A stretch of DNA of 45,712 bases from Streptomyces sp. GKU 895 (GTDB taxonomy: Bacteria; Actinomycetota; Actinomycetes; Streptomycetales; Streptomycetaceae), in assembly GCA_002027195.1 (NCBI GenBank), contig MWJO01000067.1, positions 1-45,712 on the forward strand. The letters are read 5' to 3'. The notes below the pieces were generated by a model, which worked only from the letters and a program-made list of their open reading frames with translations, was not told where the DNA came from and made no database searches. Numbering within the stretch: position 1 is the stretch's first letter; each line of letters begins with the position of its first letter. Positions 1 through 8,394 of the stretch are shown here, piece after piece. A program made the position numbers and the translations under genes.

Positions 1-23
1 GTGCGAGGGTCGGCGGGGCGGGG

Positions 24-944
24 TCAGGTCGTCGTGCGGATCGTCGCGTCGCCGGCTCCGGCGACGGGGGCGAGTCCGTAGAACGCGGTCGCGGTGCCGG
101 CCAGAAGCGCGTGGACATCGCTTTCGCTCCAGCCGGTGAGCAGTTCGTCCACGGTGGCGGCCCACCGGTTCCAGCCGCCCGCCAGGTTGGCGACCGGCCA
201 GTCGGAGCCGAACATCAGCCGCTCGGGGCCGAAGGCGGAGACCAGGACGTCCCATGCGGGGCGGATGTCGTCGACGGTCCACTTCTCATGGTCGGCCTCG
301 GTGATCAGCCCGGAGACCTTGCACACCACGTGCGGGTGTGCGGCCAGCCGCCGGATGCCGCGTTCCCAGTCGGCGACCTCCTGGCGGACGAGGTCCGGCT
401 TGCCCGCGTGGTCGAGGACCTGGGGCAGGTCGGGGAAGCGTTCCGCGAGCCGGATCGCCTGGCCGAGCTGGTGGTCGCGCACGAGCACGTCGTAGCGCAG
501 TCCGCGGTCGCGGGCCGCCCCCAACCCGCGTTCCACATCGGGTCGTTGCAGCCAGTTGGGGTCGGTCTCGCCCTGGACCAGGTGCCGCAGGGAGCGCAGA
601 TACCGGCCGCCCGGCCCGGCGGTCAGCCGGTCGAGCACGTCACCGAGCGCCGGGGAGGCCAGGTCGGCCCAGCCGACCACGGCCTGGATCAGCGGCTCCT
701 GATCGGCGAGCGCGAGCAGGTCCTCGGTCTCGGGCACGTCCGGGATGCACTGGACGACCACCGTGCCGTGCAGGCGCCGGCCCGCGACCGCGTGAGTGGC
801 GGTGGAGCGCAGGTCGTCGGGGGTGAAGGTGCGGCGGATCGACGCCACGGAAGGGTCGTCGAGCCAGGGTTGCGGGCGGTGGGAGAGATCCCACAGGTGG
901 TGGTGGGCGTCGACCAGCACGGGTGCGTTCACAAGGGGGTCCAC
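24..944 (-). CDS. Amidohydrolase, probable L-fuconolactonase / sugar-lactone hydrolase
   Basis: A 306-residue protein of the COG3618 amidohydrolase (TIM-barrel metal hydrolase) family, whose members open the lactones of L-fucose, L-rhamnose and related sugars. The N-terminal metal-binding HxH sits at H14-x-H16 in the stretch DAHHHLWDL, and the late conserved Asp is near residue 248 in LMFGSDWPV. The length is normal for the family. It is the last gene visible in a minus-strand operon, 6 bp behind a deoxysugar mutarotase; that pairing (mutarotase plus lactonase) is the hallmark of the non-phosphorylating L-fucose or L-rhamnose route. The operon may continue off the left edge of the window. Substrate (fucono- or rhamnono-lactone) cannot be decided from sequence alone. 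Confidence 0.85.
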   Translation of the reverse strand: MDPLVNAPVLVDAHHHLWDLSHRPQPWLDDPSVASIRRTFTPDDLRSTATHAVAGRRLHGTVVVQCIPDVPETEDLLALADQEPLIQAVVGWADLASPALGDVLDRLTAGPGGRYLRSLRHLVQGETDPNWLQRPDVERGLGAARDRGLRYDVLVRDHQLGQAIRLAERFPDLPQVLDHAGKPDLVRQEVADWERGIRRLAAHPHVVCKVSGLITEADHEKWTVDDIRPAWDVLVSAFGPERLMFGSDWPVANLAGGWNRWAATVDELLTGWSESDVHALLAGTATAFYGLAPVAGAGDATIRTTT

Positions 945-950
945 GTCGGC

Positions 951-1298
951 TCAGGCGGTGGCGTCGTCGCTGGGCGGGTTCAGGTGCCAGATCTCGGGGA
1001 GCTCGGTCCACTGGCGGCCCTCGCCCCGGTCGGGGAAGGGCTCCTGGCACGGGTCGGTGAGCTTCCACCAGCGCTGGGTCTCGGGGTCGGCCTCGATGGA
1101 CGCCATGTCCCCTTCGAAGTCGTCGCCGATGTACTCCATGTAGGCGAAGAGCACGTCACCGTGGAGGAAGATGCTGTAGTTGCGGATGTTCGCCCGGAGC
1201 AGGGCGGCCTCGACGCCGGGCCACACCGCCGAGTGGAGCCGGAGGTACTCCTCGCGGTGCTCGGGCCGGAGCCTGATGGTCTGGGCGATGCGCTTCAT
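951..1298 (-). CDS. L-rhamnose/L-fucose mutarotase family protein
   Basis: A 115-residue protein of the RhaM/DUF718 (COG3254) mutarotase family, small ferredoxin-like dimeric enzymes that interconvert alpha and beta anomers of L-rhamnose or L-fucose. The recognisable segments are EYLRLHSAVWPGV near the N-terminus, NYSIFLHGDVLFAYME in the middle and the conserved WW motif (QRWWKLTDPCQEPF) near the C-terminus. Its ATG overlaps the stop of the upstream gene by 4 bp (ATGA), so the two are translationally coupled. Together with the downstream lactonase it assigns the operon to deoxyhexose oxidation. L-fucose is favoured because L-fucose-type dehydrogenase genes occur near 42 kb, but this is inference. 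Confidence 0.9.
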   Translation of the reverse strand: MKRIAQTIRLRPEHREEYLRLHSAVWPGVEAALLRANIRNYSIFLHGDVLFAYMEYIGDDFEGDMASIEADPETQRWWKLTDPCQEPFPDRGEGRQWTELPEIWHLNPPSDDATA

Positions 1299-3276
1299 GC
1301 CGATTCCCCTGTCGTGTCACGGGAGTTGGACGCGTCGAACGGCGTGCCGTAGCTGGGGGTGCGGGTGCGCAGCCCCAGTCGCAGGGTGAGCCGGATACGG
1401 GTGGAGGCGGGCAGGCGCACCGTCAGATACGGGCCTTCGTAGGGGACTTCCGTCTCGGAGACCACCGGCTCGGAGTGGCCGTAGTCGTACATGTCGCCGA
1501 TCCAGCTGTCGTCCGTGCAGGCCGTGTAGCGGACGCCGGTGATGGAGTGCTCGGCGAACGCGCCGGCCTGGACGATGACCGTGCGGTCGGTCTCGGGGGC
1601 CAGGTTGACCAGCTCGACGGTGGTCGCCGCGGGGTCGATGGAGGTGACCAGGGCGGCCACGTCGGCGGGGAGGCCGGCCGGCGGGCGTCGGCGTCGTGGT
1701 AGCGCAGCCGGGCCTGCTGGAGGCCGCCCTGATAGAGCACTTGCGGGCCGCCCCAGGTCAGTTGCACGAGGGCCTCGGTGACCACCGGGTTGCACAGCTG
1801 CCACACATGGATGTCGGCCTCGGGCACGTCCAGGTCGCGGTAGCGGTCGATGCGCCGCAGCCGGTGCCGGATCTGGGCCTGCGCCATGGCGAGGATGCGC
1901 TCGGGGTAGTCGGGGTCGTCGCCGGCGAGGAAGGCGAACCACGCCTTCTCGTGCCCGGAGTCCTCCTTGGACCGGAACGGCCGCACCGTGCGCCAGTCGA
2001 TGCCGTCCGCTTCGCGCAGTCCCTCCAGCCGGGCCCGGTCGGCCTCGGAGGAGGTGTGGTGCCACAGGGCCACCGGCACGGGCGGCGTGGCCGGGTTGTA
2101 GTCGAACCAGCCGGAGTCGTTGTGGCGGAACGGCAGGTGCGGCGTCGGCGTGTGCCGGTCCGGACCGAGTTCCACGGCCCACTTGGAGGGCAGGCTGGAG
2201 TCGGCCTCCGTGTGGGGCATGACCTTGGCGTTGCCTATGAGGGTGTCGAGCGAGGTCGCGATCATGGAGAGGTAGTCGTCGTCGCCGGTGACCGTGGCCG
2301 CCGCGAGCGCCGCCACACAGGCCGCGTGGCCGAGGCTGTGCCAGCCGTGCGGCCAGGACCAGCCGTAGTGGCCGCCGTACCAGCGGCCCTCCAGCAGGCT
2401 GCCGACGACGCCGTCCGGGCCGACGTTGTCGGGGAGGACACCGCCGTTCGCCTCGGTGCGCTCCCGCCACGCGCCGACGTACTCGACGATCCAGTCCCGG
2501 TAGCGCTCCTCGCCGGTCAGAATCCAGGCGTTGAGGACCAGACCGGCCGCGGCGAGGTTCATCGCGGTGTCGCCGACGCCCATCCGGTCGCGCATCTGCG
2601 CGCCGAGACGCGGGTCGGAGGAGAGCGGGAACGGGCCGCCGCCCTGCGCCTCGGGGATCCACTCGAGCGGGTATCCGTAGGTGTCGGCCTCCTTCTGGAG
2701 CCACGGGTACACGTCACCGTCGAACAGGCCGGTGCGCTCGGGGTCGCTGCCGTTGTGCGGGCGGGTGATGATGCGGTGCCCGGGGTCGTAGTTGCCCTTG
2801 GCGGGATCGACGTACAACTCGGCGAAGCGCAGGGCGCGCTCCCGCCAGCGGTCCGGGGCGGCCATGCACAGGAAGTACAGCAGCAGCAGGCTCTCGCCCT
2901 GGTGGAACCAGTCGTAGCCGCGCTCGTACTCGTCGCGCAGCATGTCCAGTTCGGTCAGCTGCTTGGTGACGCCCTCCCAGTGCTTCTCGCTGGCGGGCAG
3001 CAGGTCGTCGGCGCCGCCGAGGAGGTACAGCTGGGGCCAGTTGAAGAAGACCTCGTAGAAGTCGTCCACGCCGTCGCGGGTGGTCAGCGGGCCGGTGTAG
3101 TTCAGACGTCCGTCGGGGCCGGTGAAGTCGCGGGCGAAGCGGCGCCAGGCGTGGTCGAGGAGGTCGAACAGGGCGCGCTGCGAGACGGCCCAGCCGGGGG
3201 GTTCGAGCACGGGGACCGTGGCCTCGACCTCGGGTGTCGGGTCGCCGGAGGGGTCGGAGTGCGGGCTGAAGGACAT
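1295..3276 (-). CDS. Unrecognised large soluble protein of the sugar operon, probable alpha/alpha-barrel glycan-active enzyme (one frameshift)
   Basis: About 660 residues once a single frameshift at roughly 1671-1686 (GC-rich tract CCGGCCGGC on the coding strand) is repaired; total length is 3n+2, so one base is missing. I do not recognise the family. There is no signal peptide or membrane segment. Many aromatic- and His/Asp-rich helical segments (FNWPQLYLLGGADDL, YDWFHQGESLLLLYF, GHYGWSWPHGWHSLGHAACV) resemble the (alpha/alpha) toroid folds of intracellular glycoside hydrolases, lyases and isomerases; a beta-rich C-terminal domain follows (TVELVNLAPETDRTVIVQAG). Start ATG is 8 bp after the preceding permease gene. 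Its position between permeases and mutarotase suggests it releases or modifies the imported deoxysugar-containing glycan. Function is inferred from context only. Confidence 0.7.
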
Positions 3277-3284
3277 GAGAGCGG

Positions 3285-4247
3285 TTACTCCTTGGTGGCG
3301 CCGGCGAGCATTCCGCTGACCAGGAAGCGCTGGGCGAAGAGGAACACGACGAGTACGGGGGTGATGGCGACCAGCGTGGCCAGTGCCAGTTGCGGGCGTT
3401 CGATCGCGAGGTCGCCGGCGGTCGGGTTGAACGAGGGCACGTTGCTGAGGAGGCTGCCGACGCCGACCTGGACCGGCATCTGGTCGCTCTCGGGGAGCAT
3501 CACGTACGGCAGGAAGTAGTTCGTCCAGTTGGCGACGAAGCTGAAGAACCCGACCAGCGCGATGACGGGCGTCGCCAGCGGCAGGGCCACGTGGCGGAAG
3601 ACGCCGAACTCGGAGCAGCCGTCCATCCGGGCCGCGGCCAGCAGGTCCTTGGGCACGGCGGTGGTGAAGTAGATGTACGTCAGGTACACGCCGAAGGGGT
3701 AGAACGAGTACGGCAGGATGATCGACCACATCGTGCCGATCAGATGCACCGCGTTGATCTCCAGGAACAGCGGCACCACCAGCGTGGCGTTCGGCATCAG
3801 CATCACGACGAGGGTCGCGATCAGGAGCGTGTGCCGGCCGCGGAACTCGGTCATCGCCAGCGCGTAGCCGGCCGGGATGGCCAGGCAGAGCGTGATGACC
3901 AGGGAGATGGCGGCGTAGACGGCGGAGTTGCGCAGCCACAGCAGGATGGCGTCGTCCTGGAAGGCGGTGAGCGCGTGCCAGTTGGCCTTCAGCGCGTGCC
4001 AGGAGCCGAAGGACAGCGGGTTGTCGTGGACGAGTTGCTGGTCGGTCTTGGTCGCCGCGAGCAGCAGCCACACCACCGGCAGCACGAAGAACACCACGAA
4101 CACGGTGAGGACCGAGCCCGCCAGCAGCCGGGAGGCCACGTTCCGCGGGGGCCGGCGGCGCTGCCGCGCTTCCCCGTGCCGGGTGCGGCTGGTCGCGTTC
4201 GCGCCCTGAGCGGTGGGAGGAGGAGTGGGTCGGGTCTTAGTCGGCAT
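3285..4247 (-). CDS. Carbohydrate ABC transporter permease (MalG/CUT1 type)
   Basis: About 320 residues with six predicted membrane spans, beginning with SVLTVFVVFFVLPVVWLLL. The cytoplasmic EAA-loop motif is AAARMDGCSEFGVFRHVALP, which contacts the ATPase; the C-terminus QRFLVSGMLAGATKE is typical of MalG-type subunits. I chose the ATG at 4247 (MPTKTRP) since an upstream extension would run deep into the preceding permease; it overlaps that gene by 11 bp. It pairs with the neighbouring MalF-type permease and the binding lipoprotein to form a CUT1 importer. No ATPase is encoded here. Confidence 0.93.
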   Translation of the reverse strand: MPTKTRPTPPPTAQGANATSRTRHGEARQRRRPPRNVASRLLAGSVLTVFVVFFVLPVVWLLLAATKTDQQLVHDNPLSFGSWHALKANWHALTAFQDDAILLWLRNSAVYAAISLVITLCLAIPAGYALAMTEFRGRHTLLIATLVVMLMPNATLVVPLFLEINAVHLIGTMWSIILPYSFYPFGVYLTYIYFTTAVPKDLLAAARMDGCSEFGVFRHVALPLATPVIALVGFFSFVANWTNYFLPYVMLPESDQMPVQVGVGSLLSNVPSFNPTAGDLAIERPQLALATLVAITPVLVVFLFAQRFLVSGMLAGATKE

Positions 4248-5150
4248 CGAAGAACCCCGATCGTGCGACGAAGACACCGGCGACCGACACACTGACGACC
4301 AGCAGCTCCACCGAGACCGCGGCGGCGCCGTTGATGTTGTTCATCTGGAAGGCGAAGTCGTACGTCAGCTGGTTGAGCGAGTAGTCGCGGCCGGCCACGC
4401 CGGTGCTGGCGAGGGAGAGCAGCTGCGGCTCGACGAAGAGCTGGGCGCCGCCCGCGAAGGCCAGGATCACCATGTACACGATCCACTTGCGGAGCATGGG
4501 GATCTGCACCCGCCAGGCGGTCTGCCAGCCGTTCGCGCCGTCGATGCGCGCGGCCTCCATGACGTCCTTGGGGATGTTGTTGAGCGCGCCGTACATGACG
4601 ACGATCCAGCCGCCCGCGCCGGTCCAGAACGCGATGATCGTGAACAGCAGCGCCAGGTTTCCGGGGGCGATGACCTCGCCGAAGGTGTGGAAGCCCAGCG
4701 TCTCCAGCAGCGAGCTGACCGGGCTGACCGTCGGGTCGAGCATGAACAGCCACACCAGGACGCTCGCGGCGCCCGCGAGGGCTCCGGGGATGTAGTAGAG
4801 GAAGCGCAGCGCCTGACTGACCGGCCCGGAGGACAGCCGGTGCAGGAGCAGCGCCAGGACCACCACGAACACCACGAGCGACAGCAGCCAGAAGACCAGG
4901 TACATCGCCACGTGGCCGAGGGAGTCGACGAAGCGGAAGTCCTGCGCGGTGGTGACGAAGTTGGAGAAGCCGGTGAAGGCGCCTCCGGCGTTCGTGAACG
5001 CGAAGTAGATGGCGTAACAGGTGGGAAGGACGCCGAAGGCGATCAGCAGCAGTACGTAGCCGGCGACGAAGGCCATGCCGGCCCGGCTCTGCCGGGAGGT
5101 GCCGCGAGGGCGCCCCGGACAGAGCCGGCGGAGGAGTGGGTGACGGTCAC
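4237..5150 (-). CDS. Carbohydrate ABC transporter permease (MalF/CUT1 type), start probably frameshifted
   Basis: The clean reading frame starts at ATG 5076 and gives 280 residues with the first span GYVLLLIAFGVLPTCYAIYF and the EAA motif EAARIDGANGWQTAWRVQIP. However, a GTG at 5150 overlaps the stop of the upstream binding-protein gene by 4 bp (GTGA) and reads VTVTHSSAGSVRGALA before leaving frame, while the permease frame upstream of 5076 reads GTSRQSRAGM, a normal basic permease N-terminus. The span 5150-4237 is 3n+2 bases, so one missing base (probably in the GCGGC tract around 5100-5105) would restore a normal 304-residue protein. I therefore give the longer extent; with low tolerance for that argument use 4237-5076. 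Confidence 0.85.
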
Positions 5151-6511
5151 TCGGAGACCTTGTATCCGTTGGACTTGGCGTACTTGACGATCGAGTCCTG
5201 CCAGGCGGGCAGCAGCGACTCGATGGTCTTGCCCTGCGTCAGGCCGGGCTTGACGGTGGCGGCCCAGATCGCCTCCTGGCTGAACTGGCCCGATCCCCAG
5301 TCGGACCACACCTGCGAGGCGGCGTCCTTGAGGGCCGTGAGGTCACTGGCGTAGTACCCGGAAGCGGCCTGCGCCTTCAGCCAGTTCTCGGCGGCGGGCG
5401 CGTACGCCGGGAAGCCGGGGGCCTTCTCGCCCTGGTAGGCGTTGTCGGTGGTGACCCACTTCAGGAAGTCGGTGGCCGCCTTGAGGTGGGTGGAGTGCTG
5501 GGACAGCAGCCAGGTGCCGCCGCCGACGTTGCCGGTGGACGGCGAGCTGTCACCCTGCCACTGGGGCATGGGCGCCACCGCGATCTGCTTGGCCGGGGTC
5601 TTGAGCCCGCTCTGGAAGACCGCGCCGCCGTACCAGGCCGGGCCGGGCATGAGCAGGATCTTGGGGCCCTTGTTCTTGGTGAAGTCGGTGCTGAAGACGC
5701 CGCTGATGGACATCGACTTGTTCTTGATCAGTACGTCCAGCAGCTTGGCCATCTTGGTGCAGGCCTCGCTGGTGGTGTTGACCGAGACGGCCTTGGGGCC
5801 GGTGATGTGGTTGGCGCCGCACTTGCTCGCCCACAGGTAGATCTCAGGAGTGAAGGAGTCGCCCGCGTCGCCCACGAGGTAGCCGGGGTGCTCCTTGGCG
5901 ACCTTCTCGCCCAGCGCCTGGTACTCCTCCCAGGTCGTGGGGACGGTGTAGCCGAACTTCTTCAGCAGCGGCGCGTTGTACCAGAGCACCGTCTGGGAGA
6001 GGTCGTTGCGCAGGCAGTACAGGGTGCCGTTGACCGTGCAGACGTCGTTGGCGCCCTTGGCGAATCCGTCGAGGGTCGCCTGCGGGATCAGGCCCTTGTT
6101 GAGCGGCGCAGCGAAGTTCGCGTCGACGGCCCAGCTCGCCTCGTTGTTCTGGGAGCTGAAGACGACGTCCGGCCAGCCCTTGCCCGTGCGGTTGAACAAC
6201 TGGACCTTCGTCTGGAGGTAGTTGGACCCGTTGGCGTCGCCGTCGTAGCTGACGATGTGCAGCTTCACGCTCGGGTGCGACGCCTGGTACTGCTTCGCGG
6301 CGGCCATACGGGTCGCGTCCACCCACACGGTCAACGCCCCGTCGCTCTGGGCGGCCTGAGTGAATCCGTCCTTGGCCGTGCCGCCCGAACCGCCGCTCCC
6401 GCCGCAGGCGGTCACGGTGAGCAGCACGGTGGCGGCACAGCCGGCCAGCAGTGCGGCACGTCTCCTGCTGGTCCCTGTCTCCCGGGTGACGGAAGGCTTG
6501 TAGACGGACAT
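5147..6511 (-). CDS. Sugar-binding lipoprotein of an ABC transporter (extracellular solute-binding family 1)
   Basis: A 454-residue binding protein. The N-terminus has basic SRRR, a hydrophobic stretch and the lipobox VTAC with the lipidated Cys at 36, followed by a Gly/Ser linker, so it is anchored on the outer face of the membrane. The mature part has the family pattern (TVWVDATRMAAAKQYQ near the start, DVVFSSQNNEASW, VPTTWEEYQALGEKV). The chosen start ATG 6511 has GGAG 6 bases upstream; a slightly longer start at 6523 is possible but lacks a site. It is the first gene of the minus-strand operon, facing the FadR-type regulator at 6815, and it defines the operon as an importer of an oligosaccharide or modified sugar. 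Confidence 0.93.
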   Translation of the reverse strand: MSVYKPSVTRETGTSRRRAALLAGCAATVLLTVTACGGSGGSGGTAKDGFTQAAQSDGALTVWVDATRMAAAKQYQASHPSVKLHIVSYDGDANGSNYLQTKVQLFNRTGKGWPDVVFSSQNNEASWAVDANFAAPLNKGLIPQATLDGFAKGANDVCTVNGTLYCLRNDLSQTVLWYNAPLLKKFGYTVPTTWEEYQALGEKVAKEHPGYLVGDAGDSFTPEIYLWASKCGANHITGPKAVSVNTTSEACTKMAKLLDVLIKNKSMSISGVFSTDFTKNKGPKILLMPGPAWYGGAVFQSGLKTPAKQIAVAPMPQWQGDSSPSTGNVGGGTWLLSQHSTHLKAATDFLKWVTTDNAYQGEKAPGFPAYAPAAENWLKAQAASGYYASDLTALKDAASQVWSDWGSGQFSQEAIWAATVKPGLTQGKTIESLLPAWQDSIVKYAKSNGYKVSE

Positions 6512-6570
6512 GTGCGACTCCACTCGTTTTGCGTGAGGCTGACGGCTCTGTCATTGCCGCTGCGGAAGAA

Positions 6571-6599
6571 ATTAGCCGCCATATCGAAGGAGGCGTCAA
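6571..6599 (-). promoter_or_regulatory. Candidate promoter of the sugar-uptake operon
   Basis: On the minus strand a TTGACG (-35-like, 6594-6599) is followed after 17 bases by GCTAAT (-10-like, 6571-6576), about 60 bp upstream of the ATG at 6511. Spacing and the -35 match a housekeeping sigma-HrdB type promoter; the -10 is weaker. No other good candidate was seen in the 5' region. Confidence 0.45.
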
Positions 6600-6663
6600 G
6601 GGGTGTGTACGGCTTTTTTGGAGTCCAGTAGAGGAATCGGAGCGACTCCCTGGGCGGCCTTAA

Positions 6664-6700
6664 CTGGGCAAAAGCTCATTAACGCGGCCAAGTTGCCCAG
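6664..6700. promoter_or_regulatory. 8-bp inverted repeat between the operon and its divergent regulator
   Basis: Perfect arms CTGGGCAA (6664-6671) and TTGCCCAG (6693-6700) separated by 21 bases. A further CTGGGC lies at 6741-6746 beside the regulator's -10 element. Placed between two divergent promoters, these are candidate binding sites for the FadR-type regulator, though FadR-family sites usually have closer half-sites, so a looped or hairpin role is also possible. Confidence 0.35.
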
Positions 6701-6736
6701 GAGTTCGTGATCAAGTTCGAAAGAATGAGTACGACT

Positions 6737-6742
6737 TATACT
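6737..6742 (+). promoter_or_regulatory. Candidate -10 element for the FadR-type regulator gene
   Basis: TATACT at 6737-6742 is a close match to a -10 hexamer and lies about 70 bp before the ATG at 6815. The -35 region (around 6714-6721, AGTTCGAA) is poor. TGATCA occurs at 6708-6713 and 6775-6780 on either side. Confidence 0.35.
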
Positions 6743-6814
6743 GGGCCGAGGTACGATGAGCGCGGCTTCAAACCTGATCACTCACCCTCGCCGCAGTCAC
6801 CGGAGGCAGGACAC

Positions 6815-7576
6815 ATGAACGAGACGCCCGCCGTGCCAGCAGTGGTGAACGGCGCGGACGAGCGACGCGATTACCGGCCCGGATACGAGGTCGTGGCCGA
6901 GCGGATCCTCGAGTTCATCGCGGAGTCGCGCCTGGTCCCCGGCGACCGGATGCCCACGGAGATCGACCTGGCCCAGCAGCTGGACACCAGTCGAGCGGTG
7001 GTCCGGGAAGCGGTGAAGATCCTCTCGGCGCTCGGCCGGGTCCGGGCGCACAAGGGCCGCGGTCTGTTCGTCGCGGACGACGAAGGCATGCTGATCACCA
7101 GCCGCTGGGGCGGTTTCTTCCGGCCCGTGGACCTCGATCACGTGCTCATGCTGTTCGAGTTCCGCCGTGTCCAGGAGACGGCCGCCGCCAGACTCGCGGC
7201 CACCCGAGCCACGCCGGCCGAACTGCGCGCCATCGAGGTCGCGATGCAGCAGTGCCGGCACGGGTACGTCAACGGTGAGGTCGACGTCTTCAACCAGGGC
7301 GACGACGACTTCCACGCGGCGCTGGCCGCGGCCTCCCACAACACCTTCCTCGGCAGCGCGGTGCGTGACGCCCGCCGGCTCCAGCGCCAGTCCAGCGCGA
7401 TCGGCATCCACGACAGCTTCAACGAGGGGACCGCGGCCGCGGTGGAGGAGCACGAGGCGATCTACCGGGCCATCCGCGACGGCCGCCCGGACGAGGCCGC
7501 GGAGGCCACCGCCGTCCACCTCGACCGGACGCTGGAGGACTACCGGCGGGAGATCCAGCGGCGCCTGTTCGGCTGA
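6815..7576 (+). CDS. FadR/GntR-family transcriptional regulator (FCD domain)
   Basis: A 253-residue regulator. Residues about 20-90 form the GntR winged helix (RPGYEVVAERILEFI, DRMPTEIDLAQQLDTSRAVV, and the wing RVRAHKGRGLFVADD); the rest is an all-helical FCD ligand-binding domain with FRRVQETAAARLAA and the metal/ligand-binding acidic and His residues (DDDFHAALAAASHN, EEHEAIYRAI). GGAGG lies 10 bases before ATG 6815, which favours this start over the in-frame codon upstream at 6707. It is divergent from the sugar-uptake operon and is the obvious regulator of it, probably as a repressor released by a pathway sugar acid; that role is inference from position. Confidence 0.92.
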   Translation: MNETPAVPAVVNGADERRDYRPGYEVVAERILEFIAESRLVPGDRMPTEIDLAQQLDTSRAVVREAVKILSALGRVRAHKGRGLFVADDEGMLITSRWGGFFRPVDLDHVLMLFEFRRVQETAAARLAATRATPAELRAIEVAMQQCRHGYVNGEVDVFNQGDDDFHAALAAASHNTFLGSAVRDARRLQRQSSAIGIHDSFNEGTAAAVEEHEAIYRAIRDGRPDEAAEATAVHLDRTLEDYRREIQRRLFG

Positions 7577-7583
7577 CCGCGGA

Positions 7584-7614
7584 CCGGCACCTGCCCGGGC
7601 CGGAGGGGTGCCCG
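7584..7614. terminator. Hairpin between convergent genes
   Basis: GGCACC (7586-7591) pairs with GGTGCC (7607-7612) just after the regulator stop, with a GC-rich loop and no T-tract, as is common in Streptomyces. It lies between convergent genes and could stop transcription from both sides. Confidence 0.45.
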
Positions 7615-7634
7615 GCGGCCGGTGAGCGGACTGC

Positions 7635-8259
7635 TCATGAACGCGGCGCCAGCCATCGGTCGATGACGCCCGCGAGTGCGTCCTGGCCGGTGAACAGGTG
7701 TCCGTCCATGCCGACGGCCCGCGCCGCGCGGACGTTCTCCTCACGGTCGTCGACGAAGAGGAAGTCGGCGGGGGTCGCCCGCAGGGCGAGGACGCAGTGC
7801 AGGTAGGCGGCCGGGCCGGGCTTGGCCGCACCGGTCTTCCCGGAGAAGGCGACGTGGTCGAGGTCGCGCAGCCAGGGCTGGGTGGCGAGGAAGGCGTCCG
7901 CGTGGTCCGCCGGGATGTTGGACAGCAGGGCGACCCGGGCGCGGTGCCGCAGGTTCCTCACGTAGGTGACCATGCCGTCGTCGACGCGGGACCAGCTGTC
8001 GATGTCGGTGAGCCGCAGCTCCTCGATCGTGGCGGCGTCGGCGGGGCGGGACAGGGCGTGCAGTACGTCGGTCCAGTGACGCGGACGCGGTGCGCAGGCC
8101 GGCGTCGTAGGGCGGGCGGTGGGTCCAGTAGGCCGTGGCGAAGGCGTCGGGGGAGGCGTGGCAGCGGGCGGCCATCTTCTCCAGGGCGCCCGGGCGCTGG
8201 TGGCGGGCTATGACCCCGAAGAGGTCGAAGAGCACGATGCGGTGGCGGTCGGCGGACAT
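7635..8259 (-). CDS. HAD-superfamily hydrolase (one frameshift)
   Basis: About 208 residues after repair. The N-terminal part starts MSADRHRIVLFDLFGVIARH, carrying the HAD motif I Asp (FDLFG), and the C-terminal part holds motif II (VALLSNIP), the motif III Lys (GKTGAAKPGPAAY) and motif IV (FLFVDDREENVRAA). The two halves lie in different frames, joined around 8075-8105; length is 3n+1. The joined product resembles small haloacid-dehalogenase-like phosphatases such as YihX. All catalytic motifs are present, so the lesion is probably a sequencing error. Substrate unknown. It follows the MFS gene on the same strand but a strong hairpin lies between them, so it is probably transcribed separately. 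Confidence 0.82.
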
Positions 8260-8357
8260 GAGGCTCCGTGGCGTCGGCGTTCCGGGGGCGTACCGTGCAG
8301 GTGGGCGGCTGGTTGTCGGGAGGGGGCGTCGGAGGCCGTCCCGTGCAGGTCGGTGGC

Positions 8358-8389
8358 TGTCGGCACGGTTGTCAGGGGCCGTGCCGACA
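8358..8389 (-). terminator. Strong hairpin after the MFS transporter gene
   Basis: Perfect 11-bp arms TGTCGGCACGG (8358-8368) and CCGTGCCGACA (8379-8389) with a 10-base loop, 5 bp beyond the MFS stop. A convincing intrinsic-type terminator or mRNA-stabilising hairpin. Confidence 0.7.
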
Positions 8390-8394
8390 ACCGG

